The position numbers and the translations under genes are program-made. Below are positions 1 to 6,127 of a DNA stretch of 19,457 bases, in pieces. Under the pieces are notes generated by a model. It was not told the origin of the DNA, did no database searches, and worked only from the letters and a program-made list of their open reading frames with translations. Numbering within the stretch: position 1 is the first letter of the stretch; the number at the start of each line of letters is the position of its first letter. The DNA is from CAZDQL01 sp964507325 (GTDB lineage: Bacteria > Planctomycetota > UBA1135 > GCA-002686595), in the NCBI GenBank assembly GCA_964507325.1, contig CAZDQL010000112.1:1-19457 (forward strand), read 5' to 3'.

Positions 1-185
1 ACGGGGCGTGGCGCAACTGGGTGCGGCCGCGCTTCAATCGCGACGTGCGCAGCCCAGGCGAGTTGGCGGGGCTGGCGCCGAGGCGCCTGCGGCCGGCGGA
101 GCTGGTCGGGTGGCGGCAGGACTGGGGGAGGCGGAGTCCGTGCCCCTTCGGGGTGGGGCGTGCGGCGGTGGGTCAGGCGGCTTGA
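1..185 (+). CDS. 3' fragment of an unidentified protein, possibly a transposase
   Basis: An open frame enters from the left edge (complete codons from position 3) and ends at TGA 183-185, giving about 60 visible residues. The fragment is rich in Arg and Trp, with segments RNWVRPRFNRD, APRRLRPAEL and GWRQDWGRRSP. From memory this pattern resembles the C-terminal tail of DDE-type transposases or integrase-core proteins, where such a tail follows the catalytic domain, but no catalytic residue is visible. The codon pattern fits a GC-rich host gene. No downstream gene is coupled to it; 130 bases separate it from the tRNA gene. It could be another basic protein; the coding call is moderate and the family call weak. 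Confidence 0.4.
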   Translation, partial: GAWRNWVRPRFNRDVRSPGELAGLAPRRLRPAELVGWRQDWGRRSPCPFGVGRAAVGQAA

Positions 186-274
186 GAGATGACCGACTGG
201 ATGAGCGCCGGTGCCGAGTCCTGGAGAAGCACACTGAAGGGGGGCAGTTCAATCGGGAAGTGCTGCGCTGGGAC

Positions 275-303
275 TTGCCGGGCCCGTGGGGGCCCCGTAG
301 GCT
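275..303 (+). promoter_or_regulatory. Predicted promoter of tRNA-Trp
   Basis: A -35-like TTGCCG (275-280) and a -10-like TAGGCT (298-303) are separated by exactly 17 bases, placing the start about 6 nt before the mature tRNA 5' end. The spacer contains an inverted repeat, GGGCCC (280-285) and GGGCCC (290-295). The same arrangement precedes the other two RNA genes in the window. Confidence 0.55.
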
Positions 304-315
304 TCTCCCGCCCGA

Positions 316-393
316 AGGGCAGTAGCTCCAATTGGTTAGAGCGACTGATTCCAAATCAGTAGGATCGGGGTTCGAGTCCCTGCTGCCCTGCCA
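316..393 (+). tRNA. tRNA-Trp (anticodon CCA)
   Basis: The full cloverleaf can be drawn. The acceptor AGGGCAG (316-322) pairs with CTGCCCT (383-389). The D-stem is GCTC/GAGC, and the anticodon stem ACTGA/TCAGT encloses loop TTCCAAA, giving anticodon CCA. The T-arm is CGGGG-TTCGAGT-CCCTG. The discriminator is G390 and the CCA tail is encoded (391-393). The tRNA decodes UGG. It lies 35 bases upstream of rsmG and may share its transcript. Confidence 0.96.
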
Positions 394-428
394 ACTCCCC
401 CCCGTAGACCCCCAACCTCAAGCGTCGG

Positions 429-1391
429 ATGCGCGGACCGGACCAGGACCCCGAGGTGGGCGACGAGCGCACCTTGGACGACGACGAACTGCCCCTCGAG
501 CAGGAGGATCTGGAGGGGTCCGAGGTCGACGTGGAGCTCGAGCTGGACGACGAGGAGGGCTTCGAGGAGGAGGAGGACGGCCAGGAGGAGGGGGAGGGGG
601 AGGAATCCGGAGCGGAGAAGGCCGACAAGGACTCCCCTGCGGCGGCCGCCAAGGCCAAGAAGAGCTCCAAGACGCGGGGCAACCTCGAGGCGGAGCCGGA
701 GCCGGGGGATCCCAAGACCAAGGTGCCCACGGCGCGGATGATGCTCTCCGCCCTGAAGTGGGCCTTCGCGGACGAGGAGGAGGTCACCCCGGAGCTGCTC
801 GAGCGCTTCGCCGAGCACGCCATCCTGATGCTCGAGGCGAACAAGGTGATGAACCTGACGGCGATCCAGGATCCCAAGGAGATTGCCGCCAAGCACTTCC
901 TGGACTCCTGGCGCGTGACCCGCCTGGTCCCGCTGATCGCTCGCAAGGTCCTCGACCTCGGCACCGGCGCCGGCTTCCCGGGCCTGCCCCTGGCGCTGGC
1001 GGAGCCGAATCTCTCGATGACCCTGGTCGACTCGACCCGCAAGAAGGCCGAGTTCGTGCAGGGCTGCATCGAGAAGCTGGGCGTCCCGAACGCCCGGGCG
1101 CTCTGGGCTCGGGTGGAGGATCACCTCACCACCGACCGGGTGGACGTGGTGGTCGTGCGCGCCGTCTCCTCCGTGCGCGAGAACGTGCGCGTGGTGCGCA
1201 AGGTGCGCCACTCCCTGAAGGACATGGTGATGCTCAAGGGCAACTCCTGGTCGCGCGAGGTGCGCGCGGCGGAGCGGGAGGCGGAGCGCCTGGGCTTCAA
1301 GCTCGACACCGTCTGGGAGCACGAGCTACCCGGCGAGATGGGGCAGCGGGCGATCCTCGTCTATCGCGCCCCCGGCGGTGCGGGACTCTGA
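429..1391 (+). CDS. rsmG: 16S rRNA (guanine-527 N7)-methyltransferase RsmG with acidic N-terminal extension
   Basis: RsmG methylates N7 of G527 in 16S rRNA using S-adenosylmethionine. The methyltransferase core occupies about residues 104-320. Seen here are NLTAI, KHFLDS, the SAM-binding glycine loop LDLGTGAGFPG (residues 175-185), the following acidic strand VDSTRKKAEF, and the later conserved RAV segment. The core alone matches the usual family length of about 210 residues. The first ~100 residues are an unusual low-complexity segment: Asp/Glu-rich to about residue 64, then Lys/Ala-rich. ATG 738 (residue 104) is an alternative start that would remove it. Neither start has a convincing Shine-Dalgarno, but the extension keeps the same frame and codon style, so it may be translated. 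gidA/mnmG, a frequent neighbour elsewhere, is absent. Function is secure; the start is uncertain. Confidence 0.93.
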   Translation: MRGPDQDPEVGDERTLDDDELPLEQEDLEGSEVDVELELDDEEGFEEEEDGQEEGEGEESGAEKADKDSPAAAAKAKKSSKTRGNLEAEPEPGDPKTKVPTARMMLSALKWAFADEEEVTPELLERFAEHAILMLEANKVMNLTAIQDPKEIAAKHFLDSWRVTRLVPLIARKVLDLGTGAGFPGLPLALAEPNLSMTLVDSTRKKAEFVQGCIEKLGVPNARALWARVEDHLTTDRVDVVVVRAVSSVRENVRVVRKVRHSLKDMVMLKGNSWSREVRAAEREAERLGFKLDTVWEHELPGEMGQRAILVYRAPGGAGL

Positions 1392-1404
1392 GGCGCGGGA
1401 CTCT

Positions 1405-1420
1405 GACCGAGAACTCGGTC
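1405..1420. terminator. Short perfect hairpin between convergent rsmG and tRNA-Leu
   Basis: GACCGAG (1405-1411) and CTCGGTC (1414-1420) form a perfect inverted repeat, 14 bases after the rsmG stop and 15 before the encoded CCA end of tRNA-Leu. It could work for both convergent transcripts. There is no T-run on either strand, so intrinsic termination is not assured. Confidence 0.35.
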
Positions 1421-1434
1421 GTTCAGCGAGCCAG

Positions 1435-1522
1435 TGGTGCCCGGGGGGGGAGTCGAACCCCCACTCCCTTAGCGGGAACATGGACCTGAACCATGCGCGT
1501 CTACCAATTCCGCCACCCGGGC
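1435..1522 (-). tRNA. tRNA-Leu (anticodon CAG)
   Basis: On the minus strand the acceptor GCCCGGG pairs with CCCGGGC. The anticodon stem CATGG/CCATG encloses TTCAGGT, giving anticodon CAG for codon CUG. A long variable arm built on TTCCC...GGGAG is present, as expected for class II tRNAs. The T-loop is GTTCGACTC-like, the discriminator is A, and CCA is encoded at 1437-1435. All parts of a leucine tRNA are visible. Confidence 0.96.
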
Positions 1523-1539
1523 AGGGGCGAGGGGCGGAG

Positions 1540-1568
1540 ACGATACGCCAGGGCCGGGGAAGGGTCAA
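1540..1568 (-). promoter_or_regulatory. Predicted promoter of tRNA-Leu
   Basis: Read on the minus strand, TTGACC (1568-1563) is followed after exactly 17 bases by TATCGT (1545-1540). This is a close sigma70-type match and places the start about 10 nt before the mature tRNA. It is the best -35/-10 pair in the window. Confidence 0.65.
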
Positions 1569-1603
1569 AGCATTCCCCGTCGATTCGCCCGGCTCCGCTG
1601 CGC

Positions 1604-2998
1604 TCACCCGGCGGTGACCGAGACCCCGTCGATCAGGGCCCACGGAACGCGCGCACCACCCATGACCACCTCGCTCTCCGAGGAGAGGGCCAGGATGCGT
1701 CCCAGGAGCTCGAAGGCGTTGCCGGAGAAGAGGGTCTCCCGCACGGGCCGCTCGTCGCTCCCCGGCTCGACCCAACGCGCCGACTTGGCCACGCCGGAGA
1801 AGTCCCCGGAGGCGGGGTCGACCGTCCCCGAGAAGCGCTGCACCACCAGACCACGGCCCAGGGTGTTCGCCAGCGCCCGGGCGTCCCCGCCGGAGCCGGG
1901 CGCGACGCAGAGGGCGTGGGCGCCCAGCCCGGGTACCGACCGCGGACCCCCGCGGCCGTGGCCGGTGGAGGGGATTCCCTCCACCGCCGCCGCGTAGGCG
2001 TTGTACAGGTAGCCGCGCAGCACCCCCGCCTCGACGATCGGGTAACGCCCGGTGGCGATCCCCTCCCGGTCGAAGGCGCAGGCTCCGTAGAGCCGCCGAT
2101 CGCCGGGATCGTCCACGATCTCCAACGCCTCGGCCGCCACCGACTCGCCCAGCTTGCCCGCCAGGGCGCTGCGTCCCCGTTGCACCGCGATGGCGGAAGC
2201 GGCGGACACGAGGGGTGAGATGAAGACGTCCTGGAAGGCTGCCGGGGCGAAGAGCACCGGCCCGCGGTAGGTCTCCGCCTTGCCGGCGCCCAGGTTGCCG
2301 AGCGCCGCCCGGGCGAAGCGCTCCGAGCAAGCGGCGCTGCGGGCTTCCAGGTCCGCCCGGTCGCGCGCCAGGTCGCCCCAGTAGTCGAAGCCCCCCACGT
2401 CATCCCCGTCGATCGCCATGCCGAAGACCGACATCGACACCGAGGCGTCGCTGCTGCTGGCCGCGGTGCCGGTGCTGGAGGCCACGGCGCTGGAGAAGAG
2501 GGAGAGGTTCAAGGACGCCTGATCCAGGGAGAGCCGCGGGTCGATCGCCACGGTGCGCGCCACCAGCTGGCGGCCGTGCTCGACCGCCTCGCCGATGCTG
2601 AGCCCGAGCAAGCTCTCGTGGATCCCGGGCCCCGGCTCCGCCGGGCGGGGCGCGGGCAGGACGTTGGCGTCGTCGGGGGGAGAGAAGCGCGCCAGGCCGG
2701 CCGCGTCCCCCGCCATGCGCTCCAGGGCGGCCTCCCCCTCCTGGTTGCTGGACGCGAAGCCGGTGCGGCGCTCGCGGAAGGCGCGCAAGCCGAGGGTGGC
2801 CCCCTCGTCCACGGTGGTCAGCTTGAGGTCCCCCTTCTCGAAGCGCACCGCGACCATCTGGCCGCGCACGCAGTAGGCCTCCGCCTCCTCCGCCCCGGCT
2901 GCGTGCGCGCTCTCCACCAAGCGCGACGCGTGGCCGCGCAGGGTCTGCTCGTTGACGGCGGGGTCGAAGTTCGTGCTCTCGCGTGTCGCGTCCATCAT
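1604..2998 (-). CDS. tldE: TldE/PmbA-type protein (metalloprotease subunit)
   Basis: A 464-residue protein of the TldD/PmbA family (E. coli TldE is about 450). In characterised systems TldE pairs with TldD in the cytoplasm; TldD holds the metal site, and the complex degrades unfolded or small peptides and matures some peptide products. This copy lacks HExxxH, as expected for the TldE half. Its C-terminal part has the family pattern, with YNAYAA, GHGRGGPR, the FSGT...GDFSG region and ending FSGNAFELLGRI...WALIDGVSV. The start is ATG 2998, overlapping the tldD stop (ATGATG containing TGA); a second in-frame ATG follows at 2995. Translation is therefore probably coupled to tldD. A much longer open frame continues upstream through tldD but is only a GC-rich artefact. 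Confidence 0.9.
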   Translation of the reverse strand: MMDATRESTNFDPAVNEQTLRGHASRLVESAHAAGAEEAEAYCVRGQMVAVRFEKGDLKLTTVDEGATLGLRAFRERRTGFASSNQEGEAALERMAGDAAGLARFSPPDDANVLPAPRPAEPGPGIHESLLGLSIGEAVEHGRQLVARTVAIDPRLSLDQASLNLSLFSSAVASSTGTAASSSDASVSMSVFGMAIDGDDVGGFDYWGDLARDRADLEARSAACSERFARAALGNLGAGKAETYRGPVLFAPAAFQDVFISPLVSAASAIAVQRGRSALAGKLGESVAAEALEIVDDPGDRRLYGACAFDREGIATGRYPIVEAGVLRGYLYNAYAAAVEGIPSTGHGRGGPRSVPGLGAHALCVAPGSGGDARALANTLGRGLVVQRFSGTVDPASGDFSGVAKSARWVEPGSDERPVRETLFSGNAFELLGRILALSSESEVVMGGARVPWALIDGVSVTAG

Positions 2999-4407
2999 TG
3001 AGTCCTCCCACCGACGATCACCTCGCAGGAGAGCCAGGGCCCTCCTGCGTCGACCTTCGCGGGCTGTCCCTTGCCACAGTGGCCCGCTCCCAGGTCCCAG
3101 AGGAACTCGCGCCCCACGCCGTCCACGGTCTTCAGGACGTCGAAGGCGATCCCCGAGATGTTGACTCCGCGCAGGAGCGGCCCGCGCTTGCCCCCGCGCA
3201 CCGGCCAGGCCTGCAGGGTGCCGAACATGAACTCGCCGTTGGCGTCCGCCTGCCCGTTGCGGGGACCGTCGAGGATCAGCCCGTCGTCGATGCGCGCCAC
3301 GAGCTCCTCGAAGCTCGACTCCCCCGGCTCGATGTGGGTGTTGCGCATGCGGATCAGGGGTTCGTCGTCGTACTCCCAGGCGCGCGCGTTGCCGGTGGGG
3401 ACCACCCCGAAGGCGGCGGCGGACTCCCGGTCGTGCAGGTAGCTCTCGAGGATGCCGTTGCGGATGATCACGCAGCGCCCCGCGGGCACCCCCTCGTCGT
3501 CGACCGCGATCCTCCCTCCGGCGCCGGGGGAGTGCGCGCTCTCGCCGGAGTCGACCAGGGTGACCAGTTCGCTGGCGACCCGCTGGCCCAGCTTGCCGGC
3601 GGCGCAGGACCCGGCGGCGACGAAGTCCGCCTCGACGGTGTGACCGATCGCCTCGTGGGTCAGCAGGCCCACGATCGCCGGCGACAGGAGGACCTTGCGG
3701 CGCCCCCCCTCGGGGTACTCGGCGGAGAGCAGGTCGACCGCCATCTGGGCCGCCTCCAGGGCCATCTCCTCCGCCGAGGCGCGGGCGAAGAGACAGTCCC
3801 AGGCTCCCGTCGCCCCCACGCTGCGGGCGCCGCGCTGGATCTCGGACCCCTCCTGGGCCACCGCGGACATGCGGAACTCGGGACGCACCAGCCGCGTCCA
3901 GGCCTTGGCCCCGTCGGAGGTGACGATCCCCTTCTCCTCGAAGATCTCGCTGTAGACGCAGGTCGCGCTCTGGATCTTGCCCGAGGAGCCGCGCGCCTGG
4001 TCCTCCACGCGCAGGACGAGGTCCAGGCGCTCTTCGATCGGGGTCGCCTCCAGCTCCTCGTAGCCCGGTTCGTCGAAGCGCCCCCGCGCCAGCTGGGTGG
4101 GGGGCAGGGCCTCGATCCGTACGCTGCGCGCCGCGGCGGAGGCGCTGGCCGCCTGCCGCGCGGCCTCGATCGAGCGCCGCACCGCGTCGACCTCCAGGTG
4201 GTCGGTGCTGGCGAAGCCCCAGGTGCCCTGCTCGAGGACGCGCACCCCGACCCCGGTGTGCTCGGCCACCTTGGCCTGGTCGACGCGCCCCTTCTCGACG
4301 GCCAGGGAACGGCTGCGCTTGGCGTGGTAGCGCAGCTCGACGAAGGCGCCGCCGTCGGCGTCCAGGGCCTCGGCGAGCAGATCGGTGGGATCGGAAGCGG
4401 TGGGCAT
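2995..4407 (-). CDS. tldD: TldD metalloprotease subunit
   Basis: A 470-residue protein, close to the E. coli TldD length of 481. The zinc site of the family is intact: H251-E252-A-I-G-H256 in THEAIGHTVEADF. The following GKLGQRVASELVTLVD segment and the C-terminal TLQAWPVRGGKRG, VNISGIAFDVL and GHCGKGQ segments fit TldD of the type paired with PmbA. It should form a heterodimer with the downstream TldE and act as a cytoplasmic peptidase. ATG 4407 begins the conserved N-terminus; the open frame extends further upstream but crosses the predicted promoter, so longer starts are unlikely. The gene is divergent from smpB (124-base gap) and is followed directly by tldE. Confidence 0.93.
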   Translation of the reverse strand: MPTASDPTDLLAEALDADGGAFVELRYHAKRSRSLAVEKGRVDQAKVAEHTGVGVRVLEQGTWGFASTDHLEVDAVRRSIEAARQAASASAAARSVRIEALPPTQLARGRFDEPGYEELEATPIEERLDLVLRVEDQARGSSGKIQSATCVYSEIFEEKGIVTSDGAKAWTRLVRPEFRMSAVAQEGSEIQRGARSVGATGAWDCLFARASAEEMALEAAQMAVDLLSAEYPEGGRRKVLLSPAIVGLLTHEAIGHTVEADFVAAGSCAAGKLGQRVASELVTLVDSGESAHSPGAGGRIAVDDEGVPAGRCVIIRNGILESYLHDRESAAAFGVVPTGNARAWEYDDEPLIRMRNTHIEPGESSFEELVARIDDGLILDGPRNGQADANGEFMFGTLQAWPVRGGKRGPLLRGVNISGIAFDVLKTVDGVGREFLWDLGAGHCGKGQPAKVDAGGPWLSCEVIVGGRTQ

Positions 4408-4434
4408 GGCGTGTCTCGTGGGAGGTAGCGGGGG

Positions 4435-4463
4435 AGGGTAGCACCGTCGCCGGGCGCTTGCAG
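4435..4463 (-). promoter_or_regulatory. Possible tldDE promoter
   Basis: On the minus strand CTGCAA (4463-4458), 17 bases, then TACCCT (4440-4435), preceded by TGC as in an extended -10. The predicted start lies about 21 nt upstream of the tldD ATG. The -35 is weak. Confidence 0.35.
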
Positions 4464-4496
4464 AGCCTCGGCGGAGTAAGAAAACGCCTGCGGGAG

Positions 4497-4525
4497 CTGC
4501 CTGCGGGCGGTGCGTCTGGGATCCT
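4497..4525 (+). promoter_or_regulatory. Possible smpB promoter placing the start at its GTG
   Basis: CTGCCT (4497-4502), a 17-base spacer, then GATCCT (4520-4525). The hexamer ends 6 bases before GTG 4532, so transcription would begin at or within a base of the start codon. No Shine-Dalgarno is present. The hexamers are imperfect alone; the repeated geometry at other genes supports the call. Confidence 0.4.
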
Positions 4526-4531
4526 CTCGCC

Positions 4532-5002
4532 GTGCCCGCCGACGAGCCCTCCCGCCGACTGGTGGCGTCGAACCGCAAGGCGCGTCACCGCTTCCTGATC
4601 CTCGACGAGCTCGAGGCGGGGATCGCGCTCTCGGGCACCGAGGTCAAGTCCCTGCGCGCGGGGCAGTGCTCGATCCAGGAGGCGTACGTGCGGCTGGTGA
4701 AGGGGGAGCTCTGGCTGGTGGGGGCCCACATCCCCGAGTACGCCCAGGGCAACCGCATGAACCACTCGCCGACGCGCGACCGCAAGCTGCTCGCGCACCG
4801 ACGCCAGATCGCCAAGCTCTCCAAGGCGGTGCGCGAGAAGGGGATCACCCTGGTCCCCCTGGAGGTCTACTTCACCGACGCCCTGGTCAAGGTGCGCGTG
4901 GCGCTGGTGCGCGGCAAGAAGTACGCCGACAAGCGCCAGGCGGAGCGGGAGCGCAGCGACCGTCGTGAAGCGGACCGCGCCCTGCGCCGGCGCGGGCGGT
5001 AG
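4532..5002 (+). CDS. smpB: SsrA-binding protein SmpB
   Basis: SmpB binds tmRNA and delivers it to stalled ribosomes for trans-translation. The 156-residue product has the family's hallmarks in order: ASNRKARHRFLI, EAGIALSGTEVKSLR (the OB-fold core), SIQEAYVRL, the EYAQGNRMNHSPTRDRKLL segment, and a long basic C-terminal tail (about residues 125-156) that enters the ribosomal A-site channel. The length is normal. GTG 4532 is chosen because the -10-like hexamer sits 6 bases upstream; GTG 4562 (residue 11) is possible but would shorten the N-terminus. ssrA lies 1.1 kb downstream on the same strand. The next gene is convergent with a 6-base gap. Confidence 0.97.
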   Translation: MPADEPSRRLVASNRKARHRFLILDELEAGIALSGTEVKSLRAGQCSIQEAYVRLVKGELWLVGAHIPEYAQGNRMNHSPTRDRKLLAHRRQIAKLSKAVREKGITLVPLEVYFTDALVKVRVALVRGKKYADKRQAERERSDRREADRALRRRGR

Positions 5003-5008
5003 GGACGC

Positions 5009-5656
5009 TCAAACGCGCAGCCGCCGGAAGTCCAGGAGGTGCCTGGCCTTCAGGAAGGCGATCCCGAGGTCGCCCTCCTTCAGCAGTCCCGAGACGCGGC
5101 CAGAGACGTGACACTCGACGCGCTGACCGCTCTCGGTTTCGAGGGTCACGTAGTGCTGAGTGCTGGTCTGGGAGGAATCCCCACCGCCGGAGACGTGTGT
5201 GCGCTTGCCCAACACGACCGCCGGCACGCGCCGCAGAGGGGAGAGGGACACGGCCTTGAGCCTCTTCACGGCGATCACCAGGCCGACCACACCGATCCCC
5301 GCCATCAGGAGCGGCACCACCCCGAAGAGGGAGCCGAACGGCCCCGCCGCCATGCCCCCCACCCCCGCGAACACCCCGGTGATCGCGAGGGCGATCACGA
5401 CGAAGACCACCATGAAGGCCACGCCGCAGCCGCTCTGCAGGACCAGCCCCTGGCCGCTCGGATTGTGGCGCAGCAGCTCGGGGAGGTCGGGGTGCCGCCG
5501 CAGCTCCTCGAAGCGGCGGGCGAGGTCGTCGGCGCGACGCTCCCCGGAGGTGGTCGGCTCCGGCGCCGGCAGCGCGCCGCCGCAGTACTCGCAGTAGGCC
5601 TGGTGGCGAGAGCGCAGCTTGGCGTCGCAGTGGGGGCAGGTCGTGAGGCTCGGCAT
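5009..5656 (-). CDS. Zinc-ribbon membrane protein with DUF2500-like domain
   Basis: A 215-residue protein with three parts. Residues 7-25 form a zinc ribbon (C7-x2-C10 and C22-x2-C25). Two hydrophobic segments lie at about residues 77-100 and 108-130. The C-terminal part (about 140-215) matches the DUF2500 pattern: VVLGKRTHVSGGG, HYVTLETESGQRVECHVSG, then LLKEGDLGIAFLKARHLLDF. Both ends are therefore probably on the same side of the membrane. DUF2500 proteins have no established biochemical function. ATG 5656 is supported by TAGAAC ending 6 bases upstream; no Shine-Dalgarno is present. It lies downstream of a small lipoprotein gene on the same strand (54-base gap) but seems to have its own promoter. 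Confidence 0.8.
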   Translation of the reverse strand: MPSLTTCPHCDAKLRSRHQAYCEYCGGALPAPEPTTSGERRADDLARRFEELRRHPDLPELLRHNPSGQGLVLQSGCGVAFMVVFVVIALAITGVFAGVGGMAAGPFGSLFGVVPLLMAGIGVVGLVIAVKRLKAVSLSPLRRVPAVVLGKRTHVSGGGDSSQTSTQHYVTLETESGQRVECHVSGRVSGLLKEGDLGIAFLKARHLLDFRRLRV

Positions 5657-5662
5657 GGGCCG

Positions 5663-5692
5663 GTTCTACGCGTCGCGGGGACGGAACTTCAA
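5663..5692 (-). promoter_or_regulatory. Predicted promoter directly abutting the DUF2500 gene
   Basis: On the minus strand TTGAAG (5692-5687), 18 bases, then TAGAAC (5668-5663). The hexamer ends 6 bases before ATG 5656, so +1 should be at the A of the ATG, giving a leaderless transcript. Confidence 0.5.
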
Positions 5693-5710
5693 GCCGCGTC
5701 GGAGCACCCC

Positions 5711-6055
5711 TCAGCGCACCCGGTTCAGGTCGATGCGGTAGTCCTCGATCCCCGCGGCGGCCAGCGCGTCCATCCAGCGCTCCACCAGCTCCAGCGACGT
5801 GCCGCGCTCGGTGGCGAGCCGCAGGGTCTCCCCCTGGGCGAGGGCGTCCAGCTCCGCGAGCAGGGCGCTCATCCGGGCGGGGTCCTCCAGGGGGAAGTCC
5901 TCGCCGGCGCAGTGCACCACCCCGTCGGGGCCCAGCACCGCGGCGGCCGGTGGCTGAGCCTGGTCCGGAGGGAGCTCGTGGCGGGCAGGGCCGGTACAGC
6001 TCGCCGGCAGGGCGCAGAGCACCAGCGCCGAGGCCGTGAGGAGGCTGGGTCGCAC
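5711..6055 (-). CDS. Small lipoprotein with ExbD/TolR-like domain
   Basis: A 114-residue protein. A hydrophobic signal segment ends at LPASC, suggesting lipidation at C20; Pro at -3 makes the lipobox imperfect, so secretion by signal peptidase I is an alternative. The rest resembles the periplasmic domain of ExbD/TolR: a GPDGVVHCAGEDFPL strand pair, a helix, then GETLRLATERGTSLELVERW and a helix-strand ending AAGIEDYRIDL. Unlike ExbD/TolR there is no N-terminal membrane helix with the proton-path Asp, and no exbB/tolQ is nearby, so it is unlikely to be a motor subunit. GTG 6055 is preceded by TAGGCT and 6 bases. Lipoprotein call moderate; fold similarity judged by eye. Confidence 0.65.
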   Translation of the reverse strand: MRPSLLTASALVLCALPASCTGPARHELPPDQAQPPAAAVLGPDGVVHCAGEDFPLEDPARMSALLAELDALAQGETLRLATERGTSLELVERWMDALAAAGIEDYRIDLNRVR

Positions 6056-6061
6056 CCCAGG

Positions 6062-6067
6062 AGCCTA
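6062..6067 (-). promoter_or_regulatory. -10 element of the small lipoprotein gene
   Basis: TAGGCT on the minus strand (6067-6062) is followed by exactly 6 bases and GTG 6055. It is the same hexamer as the tRNA-Trp -10. The -35 position (GTGTAA, 17 bases further) is weak. It lies back to back with the ssrA promoter in a 72-base gap. Confidence 0.45.
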
Positions 6068-6083
6068 GCCGCCCTTCCCCCCC

Positions 6084-6112
6084 TTTACACCTCCGCCTCC
6101 CCGGCCTAGGTT
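6084..6112 (+). promoter_or_regulatory. Predicted ssrA promoter
   Basis: TTTACA (6084-6089), a 17-base spacer and TAGGTT (6107-6112). The start would be about 8-9 bases before the mature 5' end at 6128, a short leader for RNase P to remove. Confidence 0.6.
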
Positions 6113-6127
6113 GCGAGGAGACGGAAC

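Noticed and set aside
1380..1406. 12-base direct repeat GCGGGACTCTGA at the rsmG stop
   Set aside because: Two copies 15 bases apart look like a small local duplication; no function can be argued.
1378..1617. Plus-strand frame with GGESNPHSLSG over tRNA-Leu
   Set aside because: It is another spurious translation across a tRNA gene.
2983..4428. A 481-codon plus-strand frame opposite tldD
   Set aside because: It is antisense to a clearly conserved gene; its composition is typical of a mirrored GC-rich frame and no domain is seen.
1604..4798. A single 1064-codon minus-strand open frame
   Set aside because: Only its C-terminal part (from 2998) is TldE; upstream it runs out of frame through tldD and antisense to smpB. 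Stop codons are rare in wrong frames at this GC.
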